From positions 248,001-312,000 of the forward strand of contig CAVSNF010000025.1 of assembly GCA_963729195.1 (NCBI GenBank): a stretch of DNA of 64,000 nt. Reading direction: 5' to 3'. Within the stretch, counting starts at the first letter, position 1; each line of letters starts with the position of its first letter. The position numbers and the translations under genes are program-made. The notes under the pieces were generated by a model. It worked only from the letters and a program-made list of their open reading frames with translations. It did no database searches and was not told the origin of the DNA. Of the stretch, positions 26,428 through 33,845 are shown in pieces. This DNA comes from CAVPTL01 sp963729195 (GTDB lineage Bacteria; Actinomycetota; Thermoleophilia; Gaiellales; JAICJC01).

Positions 26428-26855
26428 CAGCCAACCACCTCCACACCCATCGAGCGGGCGGTGCCGGCGATGATGTTCACGGCGGCGTCCACGTCGTTGG
26501 CATTCAGATCCGGCATCTTGATCTCGGCGATCGAGCGCAACTGGGCCTTGCTGATCGTGCCGACGGTGATGCGGTTGGGCTCGCCTGAGCCCGCGCTGAT
26601 GTTGAGCGCCTCCTTGATCAGCACCGCCGCCGGGGGCGTCTTGGTGATGAACGAGAACGACCGGTCCTCGAACACGCTGATCTCGACCGGGGTGACACGG
26701 CCGTTGTTGGGGCCCTGCGTCTGGGCGTTGAACGCCTTGCAGAACTCCATGATGTTGACGCCGTGCTGACCGAGCGCGGGACCCACCGGCGGGGCGGGGT
26801 TCGCCTGCCCTGCGGGGATCTGAAGCTTGATCACCTTGATGATCTTCTTTGCCAT
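26427..26855 (-). CDS. rplK: 50S ribosomal protein L11
   Basis: 142 residues; GTPase-associated centre protein. Contains the thiostrepton-site prolines in KLQIPAGQANPAPPVGPALG and the rRNA-binding C-terminal domain (MPDLNANDVDAAVNIIAGTA, RSMGVEV). AGGAGACGC precedes the ATG. Starts 62 bases after nusG. Confidence 0.98.
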   Translation of the reverse strand: MAKKIIKVIKLQIPAGQANPAPPVGPALGQHGVNIMEFCKAFNAQTQGPNNGRVTPVEISVFEDRSFSFITKTPPAAVLIKEALNISAGSGEPNRITVGTISKAQLRSIAEIKMPDLNANDVDAAVNIIAGTARSMGVEVVG

Positions 26856-26917
26856 TGCGTCTCCTTAGTGGTGCAAGCGCGCCTCGAGAAGAGACGCTCC
26901 CACGATCGTGAGTGAAC

Positions 26918-27448
26918 CTAGATCTTCTTGACTTTGTCGAACTCCAGCTCGACCGGCACCTGGCGCTCGAAGATCGAGACCAGCACCTTGAGCTTGCCCT
27001 GATCCTCGTTGATCTCGGCGATCTCGCCGTCGAAGTCCGCCAGCGGACCGGACGTGACCTTGACGCTCTCGCCCAGCTCGAACTCGGCGCGGCTCTTCTG
27101 CGGCGCCTGGGCGACGGCCTGGGCGACGTGCAGCATGCGGTCGACCTCGGGCTGGCTGAGCGGCACCGGCTTGTTCTGGGAGCCGACGAAGCCGGTCACG
27201 CCGGGTGTGTTCTTGACCAGCACCCAGGCGTCGTCGGTGAGATCCATGTTGACCAGCACGTAGCCCGGCCACAGCCGGCGCTCGGTTTGCACCTTCTGGC
27301 CGTCCTTGGTCTCGACCACCGATTCGGTGGGGACGACCACGCGGCGCACGACATTCTCTTGGCTCATCGATTTGACACGGTGCTCGAGATTGGCCTTGAC
27401 CTTGTTCTCGTGCCCCGAGTAGGTGTTGATCACGTACCAGCGAAACAT
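26918..27448 (-). CDS. nusG: Transcription termination/antitermination factor NusG
   Basis: 176 residues. NGN domain (MFRWYVINTYSGHENKVKAN, YVLVNMDLTDDAWVLVKNTP) and C-terminal KOW domain (GESVKVTSGPLADFDGEIAE). Couples RNA polymerase to the ribosome and Rho. It lies between secE (19-base gap) and rplK in the canonical order. Confidence 0.97.
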   Translation of the reverse strand: MFRWYVINTYSGHENKVKANLEHRVKSMSQENVVRRVVVPTESVVETKDGQKVQTERRLWPGYVLVNMDLTDDAWVLVKNTPGVTGFVGSQNKPVPLSQPEVDRMLHVAQAVAQAPQKSRAEFELGESVKVTSGPLADFDGEIAEINEDQGKLKVLVSIFERQVPVELEFDKVKKI

Positions 27449-27467
27449 GTCCGTCCTTCGGCGCGGG

Positions 27468-27767
27468 TCAGTTTTGGAAGTCGATCAGTCGCGTGGCGAG
27501 CCGCGCGAACAGCTGATCGAGCCCGTACAGGTAGAGGCCGACCAGGAAGCAGGCACCCAGCACGACCAGGGTCGCCTGAATCGTCTGCTGCCGGTTGAGG
27601 TAGTCGACCTTAGCAAGCTCGGCACGCACCTCACCGCTGAAGGCGAGGGTGCGCCGGTACAGGCTCTTTTTTGCAACCGGTGCCCCACCGGACTGGCTCT
27701 TGGCCCTCCCGGTTGTGGGAGCGGCCAAGCTGGTGCGTGACGACTGTCGATTCTTGTTTCGAGCCAT
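27468..27767 (-). CDS. secE: Preprotein translocase subunit SecE
   Basis: 99 residues with a charged cytoplasmic N-terminus, the amphipathic SecE helix (GEVRAELAKVDYLNRQQT) and one membrane helix (ATLVVLGACFLVGLYLYGLD). Single-span SecE is the usual form in Gram-positives. The position between rpmG and nusG confirms it. Confidence 0.94.
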   Translation of the reverse strand: MARNKNRQSSRTSLAAPTTGRAKSQSGGAPVAKKSLYRRTLAFSGEVRAELAKVDYLNRQQTIQATLVVLGACFLVGLYLYGLDQLFARLATRLIDFQN

Positions 27768-27779
27768 GGGCGATCGCGG

Positions 27780-27944
27780 CTAGCGAGTCTCTCGGTGTGG
27801 GGTGTGTTTTCCGCACCACCGGCAGTACTTCGAGAACTCGATCCTGTCAGGCGAGTTTCGCTTCGATTTGTTGGTTTGGTAGTTGCGTCGCTTGCATTCC
27901 GTACAGGCAAGCGTCACATCCACTCGAACACCGGTCTTAGCCAC
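27780..27944 (-). CDS. rpmG: 50S ribosomal protein L33
   Basis: 54 residues from a GTG start (MAKTGVRVDVTLACTECKRR). The four zinc-ligand cysteines are in the CTEC and CRWC motifs, so this is the zinc-binding (C+) form. AAGGAG lies upstream. No tRNA-Trp gene, often found between rpmG and secE elsewhere, is seen in the 12-base gap. Confidence 0.95.
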   Translation of the reverse strand: MAKTGVRVDVTLACTECKRRNYQTNKSKRNSPDRIEFSKYCRWCGKHTPHRETR

Positions 27945-28015
27945 CGCGGAGGCACTCCTTCTTCGACAGGGAAGTACGGGCGCGACGTACGCGCCGATCA
28001 GGCAGGATACACGCG

Positions 28016-28837
28016 TTGACCAGACCTGAGCCCCCAATGCACGCGATCGAACTCGATCAGGTGTCGTACTGGCGGTTCAACCAACGCACTGGCAGTCGCG
28101 ACCAGATCTTACGTGAGATCGACTGGAGCGTCGCCGCGGGCCAGCGCTGGACGGTGCTCGGCCAAAACGGCGCCGGCAAGAGCACACTGTCGACGATCGC
28201 CGCCGCGCTCGGGCACCCCAGCTCGGGCTCGGCCACCATCCTGGGCGGGCGCCTGGGCGAGATCGACATGCGCGCCCTGCGCGAGCGGATCGGCTTCCTG
28301 GAGCCCAAGGCGGCCCGCCGCTTCTCTCCGATTCTGAGCTCTGCGGACGTCGTTCTGACCGGCGTCACGGCGACCTTTGTGGTGCGTCCCGACCGGCTCG
28401 GCCAGGCCGATCGCGAGCGCGCCCGGCAGCTGCTCGAGCGGTTCGGCATCGGCGAGCTGGCAACCCGTGCGCTGGGCACCCTGTCCCAGGGTGAGCGCCA
28501 GCGCGTGCTGCTGGCGCGGGCGCTGGTGGGTGACCCCGAGCTGCTGGTGCTGGACGAGCCGGCGGCGGCGCTCGACCTCCCCGGCCGCGAGAGCGTGGTG
28601 GCCGCGCTGGAGGCAATCGCCGCCGATCACCCCGATCGCACCACCGTGACGGTCACCCATCACGTCGAAGAGATTCCGCCCTCCACCACCCACGGGCTGC
28701 TGCTGCGCGACGGCGCCGTGACCGCCGCCGGAGCGATCGCCGAGGTGCTGGCCGACGAGCCGATGAGCGCCTGCTTCGGAGTGCCTGTGCGGATGCGGCG
28801 CGACGACGACGGCCGCTGGGTCGCGCGGGTGGCGTGA
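28016..28837 (+). CDS. ABC transporter ATP-binding protein
   Basis: 273 residues from a TTG, or 266 from the ATG at 28037. Walker A GQNGAGKS, signature TLSQGERQRVLLARALVGDP, Walker B LLVLDEPAAALD and the H-loop VTVTHHVEEI. The insert GFLEPKAARRFSPILSSADV with a VVLTG motif is like molybdate/iron-type or YlmA-like ATPases. No permease or binding protein gene is adjacent, so it is an orphan ATPase whose partner must lie elsewhere, or it acts without a transporter. Divergent from rpmG and convergent with the small gene at 28839. Confidence 0.88.
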   Translation: MTRPEPPMHAIELDQVSYWRFNQRTGSRDQILREIDWSVAAGQRWTVLGQNGAGKSTLSTIAAALGHPSSGSATILGGRLGEIDMRALRERIGFLEPKAARRFSPILSSADVVLTGVTATFVVRPDRLGQADRERARQLLERFGIGELATRALGTLSQGERQRVLLARALVGDPELLVLDEPAAALDLPGRESVVAALEAIAADHPDRTTVTVTHHVEEIPPSTTHGLLLRDGAVTAAGAIAEVLADEPMSACFGVPVRMRRDDDGRWVARVA

Positions 28838-28838
28838 A

Positions 28839-29024
28839 CTAGTCGACCCGGGTCGCGTACACCCACAGGATCACGCCGAGCGTCATGAAGGCCGCGCCCG
28901 CGGTGATCAGGACGTGGCTGATCGTGACCGACGACGCGACGAATCCAACCGCCGTCATCGCCACCCCGATCGCGAACACGACCTCGGTACGCACCCGCCG
29001 CCGATTCCCACGCGTTTGCACCAC
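28839..29024 (-). CDS. Small two-helix membrane protein (61 aa)
   Basis: Not recognised. GTG start, basic N-terminus (MVQTRGNRRRVRTE), two membrane helices (about 15-32 and 38-56) separated by a short loop. It starts 13 bases after the stop of the AAA ATPase on the same strand, so the two may be co-transcribed. Its stop is one base from the end of the convergent ABC ATPase gene. Confidence 0.55.
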   Translation of the reverse strand: MVQTRGNRRRVRTEVVFAIGVAMTAVGFVASSVTISHVLITAGAAFMTLGVILWVYATRVD

Positions 29025-29037
29025 CCAAGGGTATCGC

Positions 29038-30213
29038 TCAGGCGTAGGTTCGGCGCATGTACCGGTGAAACTGCGGCACCGTAAACGCGGTCATGCCATG
29101 GCCCGGGGTGTACAGCAGGCCCTTGTCGATCAGCCGCGCGCGGGTCGGCCCCAGCTGCTCGGAGCGGCGGTGCATGGCCTCGGCCACATCGCCGGTGCGA
29201 TGGGGCCCGTGGCCCAGCTCGGCCATCACCCGCAGGTACTGGAGCTCCAGCTCGGTGGTGCGCTGCGTCCGTACCCGAAAGAAGCTCTCATCCAGCGTGG
29301 CCTCGACCAGCGGGCGGGCGGCCTCGGCCGATGCCAGCGTGATCTCGGTGTCGGCGGGCGCGAGATTCCAGACGATCTTGCCGTACTCCTGCAGGAAGTA
29401 CGGGTAGCCCTCGGTGTAGCCCACGATCAGGTCGACCGCGTCGGAGCTGAACTCCACGTCGAGCTCGGCCGCCGGCCGGGTGAGCGCCTCGCGGGCCTCG
29501 CGGTCGAGTCCCAGCCGGCCGATGTGGGGAAACCGAAAGAGTCGCTCGGCGTAGGACTTGGCGTCACCGGCGAGCCGCGGGATCTGGGGTAGCCCGGCGC
29601 CGACCAAGGTCACCGGCAGGCTTCGCTGGACGGTCTTGTGCAGCGCCATGATCAGCGCTTCCAGTTCGGCCGGGCGCAGGAACTGCACCTCGTCGATCAG
29701 AAACGCCACCCCGGTGCGATGCTCGCGGGCGGCCTCTCCCAGGGCGACGAAGAGGTCGGTGAGGTCGTCGCTGAGGTGGCCGCTGTCGGCGATTCCGGGG
29801 AGTGCCTCGACGTCCAGCCCGGCGGTCAGGGTGCCTTCGCTCGAGACCGTCACCTGAAACGACTTGAGGATGCTCGCGGCCCGGCTCATGCGCTCACCCC
29901 AGCCCGCCCGGGGAGCGATCTGCAAAAGCGCCCGCCGCGAAAGCATCGCCATCCGCCGGCCGAACTCCTCGTTCTTGGTGATCTCGGCCTCGACGCTGAC
30001 CCATCCGCCCGACCGTGCGCGGGCTTCGAACTCGTTCAGCAGCACCGTCTTGCCGACGCCACGCAGGCCGGTGATCAGCATCGACTGCTCGGTGTAGCCG
30101 CGGGTCAGCCGGGCCAGCAGGACATCGAACGCCTCCAGCTCGGCATCTCTTCCCACCAGCGCCGCGGGCCGAGCGCCGGCGTTCGGCGTGTACGGGTTGA
30201 GGCGGGGATCCAT
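29038..30213 (-). CDS. AAA ATPase with Orc1/Cdc6-like architecture
   Basis: 391 residues. The N-terminus MDPRLNPYTPNAGARPAALV with GRDAELEAF resembles the entry of Orc1/Cdc6-like and archaeal-type ATPases. Walker A is GLRGVGKT, Walker B VAFLIDEVQ, sensor-1 region VTLVGAGLPQIPRL, and the lid contains GYTEGYPYFLQEYG. The C-terminal 80 residues (ELQYLRVMAELG, GDVAEAMHRRSEQLGPTRAR, LIDKGLLYTPGHG) look like a winged helix. Related proteins are widespread in actinobacteria without assigned function. A large nested inverted repeat begins nine bases before the ATG, suggesting autoregulation, and a two-helix membrane protein follows. Confidence 0.75.
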   Translation of the reverse strand: MDPRLNPYTPNAGARPAALVGRDAELEAFDVLLARLTRGYTEQSMLITGLRGVGKTVLLNEFEARARSGGWVSVEAEITKNEEFGRRMAMLSRRALLQIAPRAGWGERMSRAASILKSFQVTVSSEGTLTAGLDVEALPGIADSGHLSDDLTDLFVALGEAAREHRTGVAFLIDEVQFLRPAELEALIMALHKTVQRSLPVTLVGAGLPQIPRLAGDAKSYAERLFRFPHIGRLGLDREAREALTRPAAELDVEFSSDAVDLIVGYTEGYPYFLQEYGKIVWNLAPADTEITLASAEAARPLVEATLDESFFRVRTQRTTELELQYLRVMAELGHGPHRTGDVAEAMHRRSEQLGPTRARLIDKGLLYTPGHGMTAFTVPQFHRYMRRTYA

Positions 30214-30221
30214 GCCCGCAT

Positions 30222-30278
30222 CTTATCGCGCTTATCAGAATTTATCGAGTATTGATAAAGTCGGATAAGTCAGATAAG
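30222..30278. promoter_or_regulatory. Nested triple dyad of TTATC/GATAA half-sites
   Basis: Three YTTATC half-sites at 30222, 30231 and 30241 are mirrored by GATAAR at 30254, 30264 and 30273, all centred on 30250 with 9-10 base spacing (about one helical turn). The tract is strikingly AT-rich for this genome and directly precedes the AAA ATPase start. This geometry fits cooperative binding of a multimer. It could also fold as a cruciform or RNA hairpin. Confidence 0.8.
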
Positions 30279-30286
30279 GGGAGAGG

Positions 30287-30908
30287 TCACGCTGCGGACG
30301 GGTGAAGCATGGGTACGACCGGATCCCACCCGGCTCGCAGCACCGAGACCAGCGAGGGCGGAGTCAAGACGATCGCAGCTGCTTCGGACGCCGGGCGTGG
30401 GCGGCGATCGGTGTACCCCGCCGGCGTCCACTCCATCAGCTGATCGCCCCAACACCAGATACGGCCGCCCCTGGCACAGCACAAACGCCCCGTCGGGCAA
30501 CCGCTCCCACGACTCGCGGTGACGGCGCTGGGCCTGCGTCACCGGGTCGATCCGCTCGACCTGCAACTGAGCGTCGACGGCGTCGGCGCCGACCTGGCCG
30601 GGATGGAGTTCGCGCCAGATCTCACCGAAGCGGTTGTAGTCTTGCCGCCGGCACAACGCGCAGGGCCGGTGGCCCGCCGCAAAGGCGGTGGCCTCGTCCA
30701 GGAAGAACAGCTCGGTGAAGCGGCCCGGCTGCATCATCGCGCCGCGCTGCCACCCACGGAACTCGAGCCTGCAGGCGATCCACCGCCGGCCGTTGTAGCG
30801 CCGCCGGATCCGCCGCTGGGAATCGTGCAGGCACCCGCGGTTGCCGTACACCAACCCCCGGCCCGGATCCGCTACCAACTCACTCAGCGGCGTCACCCGG
30901 TTCTGCAC
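30287..30908 (-). CDS. Conserved hypothetical protein (one frameshift)
   Basis: About 206 residues after correcting a one-base shift near 30450, where PDGAFVLCQGRPYLVLG continues as DQLMEWTPAGYTDRRPRPAS. Conserved-looking blocks are GLVYGNRGCLHDSQ, WIACRLEFRGWQR, FTELFFLDEATAFAAGHRPC and CALCRRQDYNRF. The CxxC and histidines might bind metal. I recall similar uncharacterised actinobacterial proteins but know no function. GTG start eight bases from repeat copy 3; no clear ribosome binding site. Its stop lies nine bases from the edge of the triple dyad of the divergent-facing ATPase promoter region. Confidence 0.7.
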
Positions 30909-30917
30909 ATGACGCGG

Positions 30918-30946
30918 TGAATAACGGTGCCTGGCACCGTTATTCA
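30918..30946. repeat. Palindromic repeat copy 3
   Basis: Perfect 29-bp palindrome centred on T30932 (arms TGAATAACGGTGCC). The right arm supplies the TGA of the DUF1697 gene on the minus strand. It lies between two genes of the same strand, only ten bases before the next start codon, so here it could reduce read-through between them. Confidence 0.9.
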
Positions 30947-31494
30947 TGCGGGAGAGCTTAGCCTTGCGAGCTGGTGGATTTTTGTGACGGTGTTCCAGTT
31001 GCGATTGGTGGCCGCGGTGCCCAGCCGCTTCTCGGTGAGCAGCTTGGCCAGGCGGCTGTCGATCTGGCCCGGAGGACGCCACAGGTAGAGCTCACGGCCG
31101 TGCAGATGGAATTGCTCCGGGCGCATACTCGGCCGGGTCGATATCCGCGAGCGCGTCCGGCGCCGGCTCGGACGCCAGGAAACTGACGCTGTAGTACTTG
31201 AGCGGGTCGGCGATGCTGCTGTACGGATCGTGCTCGACGACCGCCGCCCAGCTCCGCCGCGGTACGCACCATCACCCGCACCTCCATCCCGAGCTGCTGC
31301 TCAATCGCCTCGGACAAGCGCGACTCGACGGTGGGCGCCGATAGGCGCGAGTCCAGCACCACGTTTCCGCTCTGCAGCAGCGTGCGGACATGCTCGAAGC
31401 CGAGCCCTTCGCACAGCGACCGCAGGTCGGCCATCGCGATCCGCTTGTTTCCGCCCACGTTGATCCCGCGCAGCAGTGCCACGTAGCGCGCCAT
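30944..31494 (-). CDS. DUF1697 family protein (two frameshifts)
   Basis: Begins MARYVALLRGINVGGNKRIA with LLQSGNVVLDSR, the unmistakable opening of DUF1697. After VRTAAEL (near 31252) the frame moves and reads AAVVEHDPYSSIADPLKYYS then SVSFLASEPAPD. Near 31118 it moves back to PEQFHLHGRELYLWRPPGQI and ends TNRNWNTVTKIHQLARL. Corrected length is about 182 residues, right for the family, whose function is unknown. The ATG is three bases from the stop of the upstream fused hydrolase/methyltransferase gene, so it belongs to that transcript. Confidence 0.85.
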
Positions 31495-31497
31495 GCC

Positions 31498-33303
31498 CTA
31501 CGCCTCGCGTCTCTGCCACACGCGGCCGATGCGAGGGCCGCCGACCACCGACTCGGGCAGCCGGCCGAACGCCTCCATGTCGGCGACGGCACGCTCGACC
31601 TCGTCCGCCGAGGCGATGCCCTCGGCGATCACCGCCTCGGCGGATGCCACCAGCGTCAGGTGGGGCAGCTCCACGATCACGCCCGAGGCGGCCACTCCCT
31701 GCACGATCTCAAAGCCCGGGTCGGGGATCCCCGCCTCCAGACACAGGCGGCGGAGCTTTCGCCCGATGGCGGCGTCGCCGCCTCTGCGTCGCAGCGCCTC
31801 GCTGTACACCCGCTGGTAGAAGTCGTGCCCAGCATTGGGCGGGTCGGTGAAACAGCCGTCGAAATCGGCGTCCTCGACAACGATCGCACCTCCGGGCCGG
31901 ACCGCCGCCCACATCTGCCGCAGCAGCTCGACCGGCCGGCGCAGGTGCTCCAGTACGAACCGGCTGTACACCAGGTCGTATCCCCCGGGCTCACTCCAGG
32001 CCGTGATGTCGGCCACCTGGAACCGGACGTTGGCGAGCCCCAGCTCGACCGCCCGCTCACCTGCCAGGTCGAGCTTGACCTGATCCATGTCGAGGCCGGT
32101 GGCGCTGCCGTAGGGGCCGACCATGCGCGCCAGCAGGAATGTGACATCGCCGCCGCCACAGCCCACGTCGAGGCAGTGCATCCCAGGCGTCACACCGACC
32201 CGATCGAGCAGGGCAGAGGTGTTGGCGTCGTGCACTTGGGCGAGCACGCGCAGCCGGTCGTAGCCCTCGCGACCGCCTCGGATCACGTAGTCACTCACCC
32301 GCTCAATGCTACCGGCGAGTCGGACCGGCGAGGACTCACAATAGCGAGCGCCGAACCGGTCGGTTGCGCGCACGAGCTCGGTGGTGATGCCCTCTGCGTC
32401 GGCGGCGTGACCGGCGTCCGCGACCACGACCAGCTCTGAGCCGGGCCACAGGCGGGCCAGCTCCCAGGCTGTTCCCAGCGGCGCCTGCAGGTCGAAGCGG
32501 CCGTTGATCATGATTCCGGGGATGCCGTCGAGGGCGGCGATGTTGCGCAGCAGGATTCCGTCCTCGAGGAACACGCCGTGGTCGACGTAGTGGGTCACCA
32601 GCCGGGCGAACGCCAGGGCGAACGCGGGGTCGGTGTACCGACTGGCGAGCCCCGGCTTGGGCGGCCAGTCGGGCGTCGCCGACTCCCACGTGCACCACTC
32701 CAAGGCGGCGTGCGCACACACCGCCGGATCGGGATCGTGCAGCAGCCGGCGATAGGCCGAAACCACGTCGCCGTCGCGATCTGCTTCCGGCAGGGCGGCG
32801 CGGCGGCGCTCCCACTGCTCGGGAAAGAGCGGCTGTAGCCCTTCGCGGAAGAGCCAATCGTCCTCCTGGCGGCGCCCGGCGGTGACACCAAAGAGGATCA
32901 GCTCCGAGACGCGATCGGGATGCTGCTCGGCGTAGGCGAGCGCCAGCGTGCTGCCCCACGATCCACCCAGCACCAGCCATCGCTCGATCGCCAGGGTCTC
33001 GCGCAGCAGCTCGATGTCGGCAATCAGGTTGGGCGTGGTGTTGGCGCTCAGGTCGATGTCCGGCTGGCTCGCGTGGGGCGTGCTGCGACCGCAGTTGCGC
33101 TGATCCAACAACACCACCCGGTAGGCGGCCGGGTCGAACAGCCGCCGATGCCACGGCGTGCAGCCCGAGCCGGGGCCGCCGTGCAACACCAGCGCGGGCT
33201 TCCCCTGTGGGTTCCCGCAGGTCTCCCAGTACACCCGGTCGCCGCCGCCCACATCCAGCATGCCGTGGTTGTCTGGTGCGATCTGCGGGTACACGACCAG
33301 CAA
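31498..33303 (-). CDS. Proline iminopeptidase joined in frame to a SAM methyltransferase
   Basis: One open frame of 601 residues holds two proteins. Residues 1-325 are an alpha/beta hydrolase of the proline iminopeptidase type: oxyanion HGGPGSG, DQRNCGRSTPHA, nucleophile elbow GGSWGS, late Asp (GRFD) and His (AGHAAD). Residues about 336-600 are a class I SAM methyltransferase: motif I LDVGCGGGDVTFLL, acidic GLDMDQ, FVLEHLRRP. The peptidase family normally ends at RATDRF. A one-base change there gives RSLL and a stop at 32336, and the methyltransferase has its own GTG at 32298. With so many indels nearby, two separate overlapping-operon genes are more likely than a real fusion. Confidence 0.85.
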   Translation of the reverse strand: MLVVYPQIAPDNHGMLDVGGGDRVYWETCGNPQGKPALVLHGGPGSGCTPWHRRLFDPAAYRVVLLDQRNCGRSTPHASQPDIDLSANTTPNLIADIELLRETLAIERWLVLGGSWGSTLALAYAEQHPDRVSELILFGVTAGRRQEDDWLFREGLQPLFPEQWERRRAALPEADRDGDVVSAYRRLLHDPDPAVCAHAALEWCTWESATPDWPPKPGLASRYTDPAFALAFARLVTHYVDHGVFLEDGILLRNIAALDGIPGIMINGRFDLQAPLGTAWELARLWPGSELVVVADAGHAADAEGITTELVRATDRFGARYCESSPVRLAGSIERVSDYVIRGGREGYDRLRVLAQVHDANTSALLDRVGVTPGMHCLDVGCGGGDVTFLLARMVGPYGSATGLDMDQVKLDLAGERAVELGLANVRFQVADITAWSEPGGYDLVYSRFVLEHLRRPVELLRQMWAAVRPGGAIVVEDADFDGCFTDPPNAGHDFYQRVYSEALRRRGGDAAIGRKLRRLCLEAGIPDPGFEIVQGVAASGVIVELPHLTLVASAEAVIAEGIASADEVERAVADMEAFGRLPESVVGGPRIGRVWQRREA

Positions 33304-33389
33304 CGGTAGACGAGGCCGCGTGAGCGATGAGTTTTGGGTTCACGGCGGATCTAAGGTACGACGGCGGATCAACCGGCGAGAGGAGAACC

Positions 33390-33755
33390 ATGGCAGGCCA
33401 GATCGTGCACTTCGAGATTCCGGCGGACAACACGGAGCAGAGCCGCGAGTTCTGGGGCGGGCTGTTCGGGTGGCAGTTTCAGGCGTTCCCCGGCCCCTCC
33501 GAGTACCACATGACCCAGATCAGCGAGCAGACCGGCGGGGCGATCACCAACATGGAGCCCGACAAGCGGGGAGCCCGCGCGTACTTCAGCGTGGACGAGA
33601 TCGGTGCGGGAGCCGAGCGCGTGCGCGAGCTGGGCGGCCAGGCCAGCGAGCCGATGCCGGTTCCCGAGATGGGCTGGTTTGCGACCTGCACCGACCCGCA
33701 CGGCAACGAGTTCGGCCTGTGGCAGACCGACCCCTCGGCCCCGATGCCTGGGTAG
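33390..33755 (+). CDS. VOC (glyoxalase/bleomycin-resistance) fold protein
   Basis: 121 residues from the ATG behind GAGAGGAGAA. One VOC module pair: QIVHFEIPADNTEQSREFWG and WFATCTDPHGNEFGLWQ, with the putative metal ligands His8, Glu10 and the C-terminal Glu. The family covers dioxygenases, isomerases and resistance proteins, and the sequence does not decide among them. Its TAG is the first base of repeat copy 4. Divergent from the peptidase/methyltransferase gene. Confidence 0.85.
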   Translation: MAGQIVHFEIPADNTEQSREFWGGLFGWQFQAFPGPSEYHMTQISEQTGGAITNMEPDKRGARAYFSVDEIGAGAERVRELGGQASEPMPVPEMGWFATCTDPHGNEFGLWQTDPSAPMPG

Positions 33756-33787
33756 TGAAGTATTGGTGCCTGGCACCAATTATTCAC
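33755..33787. repeat. Palindromic repeat copy 4 (variant)
   Basis: 33-base near-palindrome centred on T33771. The core GGTGCCTGGCACC is kept, but the flanks read ATT...AAT instead of AAC...GTT, so changes on one arm are matched on the other; two mismatches remain at the sixth and seventh base pairs. Paired substitution indicates that the hairpin, not the sequence alone, is maintained. Confidence 0.85.
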
Positions 33788-33801
33788 TGCGGCCGCCCTA
33801 G

Positions 33802-33832
33802 GCGAGTAACGGTGCCTGGCACCGTTATTCAC
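33802..33832. repeat. Palindromic repeat copy 5
   Basis: 31-base copy centred on T33817 with two mismatches in the left arm (GCGAGTAAC against GTGAATAAC). It stands 14 bases from copy 4, forming the only tandem pair, between the convergent VOC and DHA2 transporter genes. Confidence 0.85.
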
Positions 33833-33845
33833 CTCAGGCGCTGCT

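Noticed and set aside
27945..28015. A tRNA-Trp gene expected near rpmG-secE
   Set aside because: No cloverleaf, anticodon loop or CCA-like end could be recognised here or elsewhere in the window by eye.
30222..30278. TTATC repeats as a DnaA-box cluster or chromosomal origin
   Set aside because: Sites lack the CACA half of TTATCCACA, they are arranged as mirrored pairs rather than an origin cluster, and no dnaA, dnaN or AT-rich unwinding region is near.
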